From assembly GCA_016297585.1 (NCBI GenBank), contig JAEDGJ010000024.1:1-22211 (forward strand): 22,211 nt of DNA, in the 5' to 3' direction. Positions 8,074 through 14,486 of this stretch are shown piece by piece. Every line of letters begins with the position of its first letter. Positions within the stretch are counted from its first letter, which is position 1. A program made the translations under genes and the position numbers. This DNA comes from Clostridiaceae bacterium (GTDB lineage: Bacteria > Bacillota > Clostridia > Oscillospirales > QAMX01). The notes under the pieces were generated by a model, which worked only from the letters and a program-made list of their open reading frames with translations, was not told where the DNA came from and did no database searches.

Positions 8074-8158
8074 CGGTTTTCGAGGCGCCTTTCGAAAACG
8101 GAGAGTGCGGCCTGCCCTCTTTTTCCGCCGGAGCCGTCCGCAAATGGGCGGCTCCGGC
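8074..8158 (-). other. Two stable hairpins in the cstA leader, downstream of the T-box terminator
   Basis: Between the T-box terminator and the cstA start lie 222 nt without a gene. They contain two perfect 10-bp stems: 8127-8136 with 8149-8158 (GCCGGAGCCG type), and 8074-8083 with 8092-8101 (CGGTTTTCGA with TCGAAAACGG). Neither is followed by a U-run, so neither is a plain terminator. I do not recognise a riboswitch class. Confidence 0.5.
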
Positions 8159-8218
8159 ATGAAAAACGGATCCGATGTCCGACCGTTGAGCTGCGGTTTT
8201 TGACGGCTTCGGGACGGC

Positions 8219-8281
8219 AAAAAAACGCTTCCGTCTCCCAAAGCCCATCCGAAAAGATGCGTTCAAAGAGACGAAAGCGTC
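8219..8281 (-). terminator. T-box regulated terminator
   Basis: On the minus strand GACGCTTTCGTCTC (8281-8268) pairs with GAGACGGAAGCG (8237-8226), with one G-U pair, followed by seven T (8225-8219). The 5' arm shares its CTTTCGTCTC with the 3' strand of the antiterminator, so the two structures exclude each other as in known T-box attenuators. Confidence 0.88.
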
Positions 8282-8524
8282 AAAAATCCGGGAAATTCGA
8301 CCTTCCGCGGTACCACTCTTTTTCATCCTGCGTACAGGATGCACTCAAAGGCGCCGTCACGCCTTTTCTCTGTCACGGGAGCACCCGTCTGCATTTACTC
8401 TCCTGCGATTTCCATGCAGCCACTCCATGGCGAGCTCCGACGGCCTTTCCTCATGTCTCGCACCAACCGACATCTCTCTGCAGGAAGGAAAACCGTCCGA
8501 TAATCCATTTCCTCGTGTTTACGG
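8219..8524 (-). promoter_or_regulatory. T-box riboswitch leader of cstA, probable Leu (CUC) specifier
   Basis: Reading the minus strand from about 8524, Stem I contains AGAGAG and the GGTTGGTGCGAG loop (8468-8457) typical of T-boxes, capped by ATGTC/GACAT. Its lower part is GACGG (8497-8493) with CCGTC (8443-8439) and a bottom helix ATGG (8508-8505) with CCAT (8430-8427). The 3' strand of the loop between them reads GGA-G-CTC-G. By analogy with the GAA-N-codon layout of glyQS leaders, this gives CTC (8434-8432), Leu. Hairpins CATCCTG/CAGGATG and AAAGGCG/CGCCTTT precede the T-box. The antiterminator is complete: AAAGAG, bulge TGGTACC (8315-8309), GCGGAAG, then CTTTCGT and CTCTTT (8277-8265). 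The base after TGG is T, which fits a tRNA with discriminator A, as in tRNA-Leu, and argues against Ser. The T-box call is firm; the specifier is moderate. Confidence 0.9.
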
Positions 8525-8530
8525 TTCTGT

Positions 8531-8559
8531 ATTGTAGCACTTCGTTTTTCATTTGTCAA
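8531..8559 (-). promoter_or_regulatory. Promoter of the cstA T-box leader
   Basis: On the minus strand TTGACA (8559-8554), a 17-nt spacer and TACAAT (8536-8531). Transcription would begin near 8524, just ahead of Stem I. Confidence 0.9.
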
Positions 8560-8670
8560 TCCGTTTTTTGGAGAAACGGGGTTTTCACCAAAAAGTGCCT
8601 TCAGAGTTTCTACTCACTTTGTTCACTGTTTTGTAACTTTTCCAGCCGTCCCCAGCCGCTCATCTTTCTC

Positions 8671-8699
8671 TTGACTTTTTCCCCGTTTCCCTTCATAAT
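8671..8699 (+). promoter_or_regulatory. Promoter of the GH20 gene
   Basis: TTGACT at 8671-8676, 17-nt spacer, CATAAT at 8694-8699, giving a leader of about 33 nt. It is divergent from the cstA promoter. The 110 bases between the two promoters hold nothing that I can identify. Confidence 0.75.
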
Positions 8700-8738
8700 G
8701 ACAGTGTCCCATACCACTTTTGAAAGGAGAACCGCCGG

Positions 8739-10316
8739 ATGCCAACGGAATATCGCGGACTGCCTCTGCGCGGCGTCCATTTCGACCTGAAAGCCCATAC
8801 GATGCGGCCGTCCATGATGATGGAGACCGCCCGCGACATGGCGCGTCTGGGCTATAACACCATCCTGCTCGAATATCAGGACAAATTCCCCTTCTCCGGC
8901 GCGCTCGCCGACATCGCATCCCCGGACGCGATGACCCCCGGCGAGGTCGCGGCCTTCGACGCGCTCTGCCGGGAGCTCGGGCTGCGCGTCATTCCGCTCG
9001 TACAGTGCCTCGGGCATATGCACTTTGTCCTGCGCCGCCCGAGGTTTTCCTCCCTCGGGGAGACAAACGACGTGCTCTGTCCCTCGGACGCGCGCAGCTT
9101 TTCGCTTTTCTGCGAAATGGCGCGGCAGATCATGGCGCTGCATCCGTCCTGCGACTACGTCCACATCGGCGGCGACGAGTGCCGGCTTTCTCCGGACTGC
9201 CCCCGCTGCGGCGATGCGCCAAAAGCCGCGCTGCTCGCGCCCTATTACGAAAAATGCGCCGATTTCATCCTGTCCCACGGCAAAAAGCCTATTTTATGGG
9301 GCGATATGCTGCTTGCACATCCGGAAACGCTCGACCGCGTGCGGGGCAAGGCCGTCGTGATGGACTGGGACTACTGGACGACGGGACGTCCCGGCTGCCG
9401 CAGCATCGTCTGGGGCTGCGATGCCGCCGACCCGGAAAGCTGGAGCGACCTGCACAAGCGCCTCATCCGCCCGTACATCTTCTCCTGCGAGCCGTATCTG
9501 CGCCGTCCGTTCCCCTACCTCCGCTTCCTGCGCGACCAGGGCTTCGAGGTGATCGCCGCGCCCGCCGTCCGCTGCGCCGGCGACTCCCACTTTGCCCCGA
9601 TGTCCCTTCACGCCGGCAACTGCCGCGAGGCGGTGCGCAGGGCGGCGTCCGCAAACGCACTCGGCGTCATCGTGACGAGCTGGGCGGCACGGCGCGGCCC
9701 GTGGGCGCTGACCGAAAACGGCCTCGTCTCCGCCGCGGCGCTGATGAAGAACCCGGGGCTGTCCGATGAGGAAGCCGACGCCGCCTACGCGCAGGACTCC
9801 TTCGGCGTCGCCGACCCGGCGCTCGGCCATATGCCCGCCATCCTCGCGGACGCCGCCGCAAAGGCCGCCGCCGTCTGCGATCTCTGCGTCGTCGGCATCC
9901 TGCACCCGAACGAGGACATCGGCGAGGTCGAGCCCTACGAGGTGCGCCAACGCGTGCGCGGGCAGGTCTGGCGCGGCAATGACGCCATCGCGCCCGCCTA
10001 TGCCGCGCTTGCGGAGGCCGCCGGGGAAGCGGAGGCGCTGCTCTCCCGCGCCCGTCCCGCAGACGACCGCCAGCGCTACCGCGTCGAGCTGTGGCGGTGG
10101 TCGATCGGGACCGCGCGCGTCATGGCGGACTACGCGCCGCTGCTCGCGCTCGACGCCATTCCCCGGGACGCCGCCGCGTCGCTGCTTGCCCGCTTTGAAG
10201 CGCTGCGGGAGACCGGAGACCGGCTGATCGCGCCGCGCTATACCGCCGAATCGATGAAAAACGACGACTATTTCCGCTACGGGATGCACATGGAGCATCT
10301 CCGGAAATTCCTTTGA
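8739..10316 (+). CDS. Cytosolic GH20 exo-beta-hexosaminidase, HEXD-like
   Basis: A 525-residue protein with no signal peptide, starting at the ATG behind GAAAGGAGA (8722-8730). The N-terminal ~330 residues look like a GH20 TIM barrel: VHFDLKAH near 14, LLEYQDKFPF near 46-55, VIPLVQCLGHMHFVL near 86-100, and the catalytic pair D146-E147 in HIGGDE (142-147). An Asp-Glu pair of this kind is used in GH20 substrate-assisted cleavage of terminal GlcNAc or GalNAc. The lack of the usual N-terminal GH20b domain and the motifs LEYQDKFPF and LVQxxGHMxFVL recall the HEXD (HEXDC) branch that also occurs in mammals. WGDML and DWDYW follow and probably line the sugar pocket. The C-terminal ~190 residues are helical and not recognised. 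It probably trims hexosamine from short imported oligosaccharides in the cytosol; the exact sugar is not knowable here. Confidence 0.85.
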   Translation: MPTEYRGLPLRGVHFDLKAHTMRPSMMMETARDMARLGYNTILLEYQDKFPFSGALADIASPDAMTPGEVAAFDALCRELGLRVIPLVQCLGHMHFVLRRPRFSSLGETNDVLCPSDARSFSLFCEMARQIMALHPSCDYVHIGGDECRLSPDCPRCGDAPKAALLAPYYEKCADFILSHGKKPILWGDMLLAHPETLDRVRGKAVVMDWDYWTTGRPGCRSIVWGCDAADPESWSDLHKRLIRPYIFSCEPYLRRPFPYLRFLRDQGFEVIAAPAVRCAGDSHFAPMSLHAGNCREAVRRAASANALGVIVTSWAARRGPWALTENGLVSAAALMKNPGLSDEEADAAYAQDSFGVADPALGHMPAILADAAAKAAAVCDLCVVGILHPNEDIGEVEPYEVRQRVRGQVWRGNDAIAPAYAALAEAAGEAEALLSRARPADDRQRYRVELWRWSIGTARVMADYAPLLALDAIPRDAAASLLARFEALRETGDRLIAPRYTAESMKNDDYFRYGMHMEHLRKFL

Positions 10317-10342
10317 GCTTTTTTCCCGGAAAGGATCCCTCT

Positions 10343-10513
10343 ATGACAAAGAAACGCTGGCTTATCCTCGCCGTCGCCGCGGCCGTCGTGTCGCTCGTCG
10401 GACTCGCCGCCTACTTCGGCGGCGTGCGCCGCGTCAATCCCGGCGCGTTCTTCTTTCCCGCCGTCATCGCGCTCTGGGCGCATACGAAATACCGCACCTT
10501 CGGAAAAAAGTGA
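10343..10513 (+). CDS. 56-residue membrane protein of unknown function
   Basis: A short gene beginning at the ATG at 10343, with GGAAAGGA 8 nt upstream and only 26 nt after the GH20 stop, so probably co-transcribed. After MTKKRW there is one helix (about 5-24). The next polar segment FGGVRRVNPG is followed by a second hydrophobic stretch (about 33-46), and the protein ends in a basic tail HTKYRTFGKK. The pattern suggests a small two-helix membrane protein with both termini in the cytosol. No family is recognised. Confidence 0.6.
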   Translation: MTKKRWLILAVAAAVVSLVGLAAYFGGVRRVNPGAFFFPAVIALWAHTKYRTFGKK

Positions 10514-10531
10514 CGGCCTCCCATAAAGCAT

Positions 10532-10579
10532 AAAAAGCCGCGTTCTCCCCCGGTCTTTTCCGGGGAAGAACGCGGTTTT
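10532..10579. terminator. Bidirectional terminator between convergent genes
   Basis: CCGCGTTCTCCCCCGG (10538-10553) pairs with CCGGGGAAGAACGCGG (about 10560-10575), imperfectly at one position, around a TCTTTT loop. AAAA precedes it and TTTT follows, so it can end both the GH20 operon and the lipoprotein operon. Confidence 0.88.
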
Positions 10580-10622
10580 ATTGCATTTTTGAGAGGTTTT
10601 CCGAGGAAAAACCGGGAGCCGC

Positions 10623-11231
10623 TCAAGCACCCGCCGCGGGAGCCTCCGCCTGCGGTTCGATGCGCTCCGACTGAAAATCCGCCCGGATCACGAGGATGCA
10701 GGAATAGTCCGCCAGGCGCGTCCCGTCCTCCGCAAGGGTTTCGCAGTCCACCGTCCGCACCCCGGAGCCGGTGTCAAAGGCCATCGCGGCAAGGATCCTT
10801 TCCTCGTCCGGACGGACCTCGAGCGTTTCCCCGTCCTCATAGGCGGTAAAGGAATACCCGAGCACCTTTTCGGGCAGCTCGAAATGGGTCAGCACGGAGC
10901 CGGAGACCTCGCCGGTCTCCAGCTGCACGTCCAGTCCCCGGGCGTCCTGCCCGGAGCCGACGCCGCCGACCCGGAAGGTCATGGAAAGCACCGGGGTATC
11001 GGCGCACAGGGTCACGGGCGTGCTGCTGATGCATTCGCCGTCCAGCCACAGCTCCGCCGCGGCCGACGCGCCGCCCACCCGGTTCCCGAGATTGAGCTCA
11101 TAGGACGCGCTCCGCGAATTGGGAAGTCCCGAATCGACCTTCCGGAACCGTATCGTGTCCCCCGCATCCGCGCAGCCCGCGAGCACGATCAGCAGCATGA
11201 GCAGCGCCGGGAAAGCCAGTTTTCTTCTCAT
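10623..11231 (-). CDS. Putative lipoprotein, unknown function
   Basis: A 202-residue protein. The start at 11231 is supported by AAAGGAGG (11247-11240) and by an immediate lipoprotein signal: MRRK, a hydrophobic run, then the lipobox LAGC with the modified Cys at residue 20. The rest is soluble and rich in beta-type alternation (RASYELNLGN-type strands, GVRTVDCETLAEDG) and would sit on the outer face of the membrane. No enzyme motif is visible. It lies 32 nt after azlD and is probably the last gene of that operon, although a link in function to amino-acid transport is only a guess. Confidence 0.7.
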   Translation of the reverse strand: MRRKLAFPALLMLLIVLAGCADAGDTIRFRKVDSGLPNSRSASYELNLGNRVGGASAAAELWLDGECISSTPVTLCADTPVLSMTFRVGGVGSGQDARGLDVQLETGEVSGSVLTHFELPEKVLGYSFTAYEDGETLEVRPDEERILAAMAFDTGSGVRTVDCETLAEDGTRLADYSCILVIRADFQSERIEPQAEAPAAGA

Positions 11232-11263
11232 TTTCGTATCCTCCTTTGAAGAACAGCGCCGGT

Positions 11264-11569
11264 TTACAGAAACATTTCCACGACAAACACGACCGCGCAG
11301 CACAGCACGGATACCAAAAAGAGGTTTTCCGTCAGATACGCGACGAGGATGCCCGCCGCGAGCGCCGCGACGCCCGACCAGACGCTGCCCGTCGCCTCGA
11401 TGATGGCGGGAAACGTCATGACGGTCAGCGTCACATAGGGCACATAGTAGAGAAACGAGCGCAGGAAGCGGTTCTCGATCTTGCGGCGGATGAGCGTCAG
11501 CGGCAGCACGCGGATGCAGTAGGTCACGCCCGCCATCGCCAGGATGGCAAGCCAGATGTAGCTTCTCAC
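11264..11569 (-). CDS. azlD: AzlD family branched-chain amino acid transport subunit
   Basis: A 101-residue protein with four probable membrane helices, of usual AzlD length. Family features include the N-terminal helix AILAMAGVTYCIRVLPL, the basic stretch RRKIENRFLRSFLYYVPY and VMTFPAI. It begins with GTG inside a 4-base GTGA overlap with the azlC stop, with AGGAGG in the end of azlC, so the two are translationally coupled. AzlD works with AzlC as a small-subunit/large-subunit exporter of branched-chain amino acids or analogues (in B. subtilis, 4-azaleucine). Confidence 0.9.
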   Translation of the reverse strand: MRSYIWLAILAMAGVTYCIRVLPLTLIRRKIENRFLRSFLYYVPYVTLTVMTFPAIIEATGSVWSGVAALAAGILVAYLTENLFLVSVLCCAVVFVVEMFL

Positions 11570-12303
11570 GGCGCTTCCTCCTTCGCCTCTTCGTCCTTGA
11601 CCGGGAACAGCAGCGCCGCCGCCGCGGCCAGCGCCACCGTCAGCACGATCGTGCGCATTCCCTCCGACAGCGCCGCAAAAACCGCAAGCTTCGACACGGC
11701 AAAGCTCGCCGCGGCCGAAATGAGCACGACGGCGGCGACCACCCGGCTCTTCTTCGCAGGCGGCACGACGATCGCGATGAACATCCCGTAGATGCCGACG
11801 CCGAGCGCGGATACGATGCTGACAGGCAGGATGGTGCCGCAGATGACGCCGAACATCGCGCCCAGCGCCCAGCCCGGCAGCGCCATCGTCATCGCGCCGT
11901 AGGTATAGAACGGGTCGAGATACCCCGGCACGCTGACGCTGATGCCGAAGATCTCGTCCGTCACGTCATAGCCGATGAGAAAGCGGTGAAAAAACGGCAT
12001 CTTCGGGTCGAGCTTCTGGCTCAGCGCCGCCGACATCAGCAGATACCGCGCGTTCGCGACGGCCTCCATGATGGCGATCTCCGCCAGTCCCGCTCCGGCG
12101 GAGATCAGCGCGATGCCCGCGTACTGTCCCGCCGACGCGTTCGTCGTAAAGCTGCATACAAATGCCTGAAACGCGGTAAAGCCCGCCTTTTTTGCGGTGA
12201 TGCCGAGCGTGAAGGCGACGGCGAAGTACCCGAGCGCGATCGGTACCCCGTCGCGGAGCCCGCGCCGGTACCAGAGCGCGTGCTCACTGTGCGGTTTTGC
12301 CAT
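11566..12303 (-). CDS. azlC: AzlC family branched-chain amino acid permease
   Basis: A 245-residue membrane protein of the AzlC/YgaZ family. GVPIALGYFAVAFTLGITAKKAGF (starting at about 19) and FTTNASAGQYAGIALI are family hallmarks; GYDVTDEIFGI and the later helices also fit. The start ATG at 12303 has GGAGG a few bases upstream (12316-12312). It is paired with azlD through a 4-base overlap. No clear promoter is seen in the 115 bases between ridA and this gene, so expression may depend on read-through of the ridA terminator or on a weak promoter. Confidence 0.92.
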   Translation of the reverse strand: MAKPHSEHALWYRRGLRDGVPIALGYFAVAFTLGITAKKAGFTAFQAFVCSFTTNASAGQYAGIALISAGAGLAEIAIMEAVANARYLLMSAALSQKLDPKMPFFHRFLIGYDVTDEIFGISVSVPGYLDPFYTYGAMTMALPGWALGAMFGVICGTILPVSIVSALGVGIYGMFIAIVVPPAKKSRVVAAVVLISAAASFAVSKLAVFAALSEGMRTIVLTVALAAAAALLFPVKDEEAKEEAP

Positions 12304-12359
12304 ATCGTTTTCCCTCCGGGAAGTACGTTTTTCCCCTGAAATTCGAGTTTTTATACGTC

Positions 12360-12387
12360 AAAAGGGGACACGGCCCGCCGTGTCCCC
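12360..12387 (-). terminator. Terminator after ridA
   Basis: GGGGACACGG (12364-12373) pairs with CCGTGTCCCC (12378-12387) around a 4-nt loop. On the minus strand it is followed by TTTT, placing it downstream of ridA and upstream of azlC. Confidence 0.75.
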
Positions 12388-12418
12388 TCCGTTTTTCTCC
12401 GTGCGGAAATCTCCCCGC

Positions 12419-12790
12419 TCACATCGCGGCGATGATCTCGATCTCGCAGAGAAGCCCTTTGGGAATCGCCTTGACCGCGACGCAGGAGCGTGCGGGACGG
12501 CTCGTGAAATACTTGCCGTAGACTTCGTTGAAGGCCGCGAAATCGGCCATATCCGCAAGATAGCAGGTCGTCTTGATGACGTTTTCAAAGCCAAGGCCGT
12601 TGGCTTCGAGAATCGCCCGGACGTTCTGGCAGCAGCGTTCGGCCTGCTCGGCAATCGTCTCCCCCGCGACCTCGCCGCTACCGGGCACGAGCGCGATCTG
12701 ACCGGACGCAAATAAAAAGCCGTTATGCGCGATCGCCTGAGAATAGGGGCCGATCGCCGCCGGCGCGTTTTCGGTATTCGTATACTGCAT
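12419..12790 (-). CDS. ridA: RidA family enamine/imine deaminase
   Basis: A 123-residue protein of usual RidA length. GPYSQAI (14-20) and FASGQIAL lie near the N-terminus. The substrate-binding Arg in RPARSCVAV (R101) and the Glu in CEIEIIA (E116) have the same 15-residue spacing as R105 and E120 of E. coli RidA. RidA hydrolyses reactive 2-aminoacrylate and related enamines or imines released by PLP enzymes such as threonine dehydratase, protecting branched-chain amino acid synthesis. It forms a cytosolic trimer. The start is supported by AAAGGAG upstream and by a strong promoter. Its position ahead of azlCD fits a branched-chain amino acid context. Confidence 0.93.
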   Translation of the reverse strand: MQYTNTENAPAAIGPYSQAIAHNGFLFASGQIALVPGSGEVAGETIAEQAERCCQNVRAILEANGLGFENVIKTTCYLADMADFAAFNEVYGKYFTSRPARSCVAVKAIPKGLLCEIEIIAAM

Positions 12791-12834
12791 ATTCGTTCTT
12801 CTCCTTTGTGCGCGGTGCGTTTTATACCGATTTC

Positions 12835-12863
12835 ATTATAACGCACAACCGGTACCCCGTCAA
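12835..12863 (-). promoter_or_regulatory. Promoter of ridA
   Basis: On the minus strand TTGACG (12863-12858), 17-nt spacer, TATAAT (12840-12835). Confidence 0.88.
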
Positions 12864-12927
12864 GCCGGATTCTGAATTTATAGGTTCTTTATCATCCTGC
12901 GGCGTCCGATTTTCCATGCGTTTTGCC

Positions 12928-12956
12928 CTTGCGTTCGGCCTGCAATCGCTGTATAA
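12928..12956 (+). promoter_or_regulatory. Probable promoter of the Nudix gene (weak -35)
   Basis: TATAAT at 12951-12956 is perfect; 17 nt upstream is TTGCGT (12928-12933), a poor -35. It is back to back with the ridA promoter. Confidence 0.55.
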
Positions 12957-13021
12957 TAACAGCGTCATTCTACACGCCGGATCTTTGTCCCGGCAGTCTG
13001 CAAAAAGAGGGGTTTTATGCC

Positions 13022-13435
13022 ATGTCCTGTGATATCCTGACCCCGTCCGGGGCCGTCGAGGTCGTCGCCGCGCTCATCCGAGACGGCAGCCGCTTTCTGA
13101 TCTGTCAGCGTCCCGCACACAAGGCGCGCGGGCTGCTCTGGGAATTTGTCGGCGGCAAGATCGAGCCGGGAGAGACGAAGGAAGCCGCCCTCGTCCGCGA
13201 GTGCCGGGAGGAGTTGGGCATTACGCTCGAGGTCGGAGAGGTCTTTGCGGAGGTGCTGCACGAGTACCCGGACATCACCGTCCGCCTGACGCTGTTCTCC
13301 GCGCGCATCCGCGAGGGCACGCCCCAAAAGCTTGAGCACAACGACCTCCGCTGGATCACGCCGGAGGAGATCCCGCAGTACCCCTTCTGCCCGGCGGACA
13401 CCGAGATCCTCGAAAAGCTGCAGGGAAAACGGTAA
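13022..13435 (+). CDS. mutT: MutT-type Nudix hydrolase (8-oxo-dGTP diphosphatase)
   Basis: A 137-residue protein. The ATG at 13022 is chosen because AAAGAGG lies 11 nt upstream and the Nudix fold starts right after it; the frame is open further upstream but lacks a start with a binding site. The complete Nudix box is at residues 45-67, GX5EX7REUXEEXGU, with REC-REELGI at its end. QRPAHKARGLLWEFVGGK before it is typical of the MutT/YtkD-like branch that hydrolyses oxidised purine nucleotides. The end (WITPEEIPQYPFCPADTEIL) also follows the MutT pattern. It probably cleans the nucleotide pool in the cytosol; related Nudix specificities cannot be excluded. Confidence 0.85.
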   Translation: MSCDILTPSGAVEVVAALIRDGSRFLICQRPAHKARGLLWEFVGGKIEPGETKEAALVRECREELGITLEVGEVFAEVLHEYPDITVRLTLFSARIREGTPQKLEHNDLRWITPEEIPQYPFCPADTEILEKLQGKR

Positions 13436-13440
13436 TTTTC

Positions 13441-13501
13441 CCCCGCGGTTTCCGGCGGCGCGTTTCCCCGTTACCGGGAATGGGTGCGCCGGGAAGCGGG
13501 G
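13441..13501. other. Large imperfect palindrome between convergent genes
   Basis: CCCCGC (13441-13446) pairs with GCGGGG (13496-13501). Further in, TTTCC pairs with GGGAA, GGCGC with GCGCC, and TTCCC with GGGAA near the tip, forming a long interrupted stem. It sits between the Nudix and AraC genes, where a shared terminator would be expected, but it lacks a T-run on either side. Confidence 0.45.
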
Positions 13502-13516
13502 ACTTGCGATCCCCGG

Positions 13517-14311
13517 TCACGGCTTCTGCGCACGGCGGCGGTACTGCAGCGGGGTGACGCCGAACTGCTCCCGGAAGACCCGGAAGAAGGTGCGCTGACT
13601 TTCAAACCCCGCCTCTTCGGCGATTTCCGTCACGGAGCGTCCGGTTTCCGTCAGCAGTCCGCAGGCGCAGGAAAGGCGGACCTGCGAAAGATACGAGGGG
13701 AAATTCTGTCCGATTTTCTCGGAAAAGATATGTGAAAGGTGGTATTTGCTGACCCCCAGCGCCTGAGACAGCCCGGTCAGGGTCAGAGGCTCGCGGAAAT
13801 GCTCGCCGATGCAGCTCGCGATCTGATAGGTCAGCTCCTGATGGTCGGTGCTGCGGCAGCGCTGCAGTACGAGCGTCGGAAGCGTCCGCGCCAGAATCAG
13901 CTGGATGAGCGGCGCAAAGACCGGGCTGTCCTCGCGGCTCTGCGCCTCGGCGACCAGCTCCCGCAGGGCAAAGCCGACGTTCGGATGCAGCGCGTCCGGC
14001 ACGAGGAAGGGCTCCTGCGGAACATGCAGCAGCAGCGTATCGGCGTACCGCCCGGCGTAGGACAGGTCGCAGATCACGAGCAGCGCCTGCGTATCCGGAG
14101 AGAGCGCGGTATAGCTGTGAATCTGGTTTGGGAAGATCAGCGCCAGACTGCCTTCCTGCAGGTGTCCCGTCCGGTCGCGGACGGTGATCATGGATTCGCC
14201 GGAGAGCACCAGATACAGTTCAAGCTGCGGATGCAGGTGCGGGGGAAAGGACAGCGCCGTCGGGGAAACCGCCTGAAAATGCCGGCTGCGCTGTTCGAAG
14301 AATGCGTGCAT
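13517..14311 (-). CDS. AraC family transcriptional regulator
   Basis: A 264-residue protein: an N-terminal cupin-like sensor domain (about 15-100, with HLHPQLELYLVLSGE and FPNQIHSY) and a C-terminal double helix-turn-helix AraC domain (about 159-264). The first HTH is LTGLSQALGVSKYHLSHIF and the second VTEIAEEAGFESQRTFFRVF, ending in FGVTPLQYRR. The ATG at 14311 is preceded by GGGAGGG; a longer start would use the binding site itself as codons. The gene is divergent from the Gfo/Idh/MocA dehydrogenase and is very likely its regulator. Sugar-responsive members of this family bind their ligand in the cupin domain. The ligand is unknown. Confidence 0.92.
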   Translation of the reverse strand: MHAFFEQRSRHFQAVSPTALSFPPHLHPQLELYLVLSGESMITVRDRTGHLQEGSLALIFPNQIHSYTALSPDTQALLVICDLSYAGRYADTLLLHVPQEPFLVPDALHPNVGFALRELVAEAQSREDSPVFAPLIQLILARTLPTLVLQRCRSTDHQELTYQIASCIGEHFREPLTLTGLSQALGVSKYHLSHIFSEKIGQNFPSYLSQVRLSCACGLLTETGRSVTEIAEEAGFESQRTFFRVFREQFGVTPLQYRRRAQKP

Positions 14312-14367
14312 CCTAAATCCCTCCCTCAAAAAGGCTCCGCAATAAATGGCATAAAAAACTCAAGATC

Positions 14368-14405
14368 ATGCAAGTATTGTAACAAAAAGCATGCTATAAT
14401 GCAAG
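14368..14405 (+). promoter_or_regulatory. Extended -10 promoter with flanking direct repeats
   Basis: TATAAT at 14395-14400 is preceded by TGC (an extended -10, TGnTATAAT) and has no recognisable -35, which fits an activator-dependent promoter. ATGCAAG occurs at 14368-14374 and again at 14399-14405, a 31-bp offset (three helical turns). These are candidate half-sites for the neighbouring AraC regulator, but the second overlaps the -10. Confidence 0.5.
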
Positions 14406-14486
14406 CAGATTCCCGGTTTTTTTTGCGCAGCGGCAAGAATAAGCGGAGCCGTCTGGCTTTTTTTCGAGGAAAGGAATGATGCGAAA

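Noticed and set aside
7997..8344. N-terminal extension of CstA into the leader
   Set aside because: The extra 116 residues would be translated from the T-box antiterminator and terminator; the ATG at 7996 begins the first membrane helix.
8432..8440. Serine (TCG) specifier reading of the T-box
   Set aside because: It leaves no unpaired base before the bottom helix and the T in the TGGT bulge does not match the G discriminator of tRNA-Ser; Leu CTC fits both.
7987..8790. Plus-strand frame of 267 codons across the cstA-GH20 gap
   Set aside because: It covers the T-box leader and both promoters and reads through the GH20 start; low-complexity translation with no protein character.
12928..13022. 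Earlier in-frame starts of the Nudix gene
   Set aside because: They would place the start upstream of or within the promoter region and lack ribosome binding sites; the ATG at 13022 leads straight into the Nudix fold.
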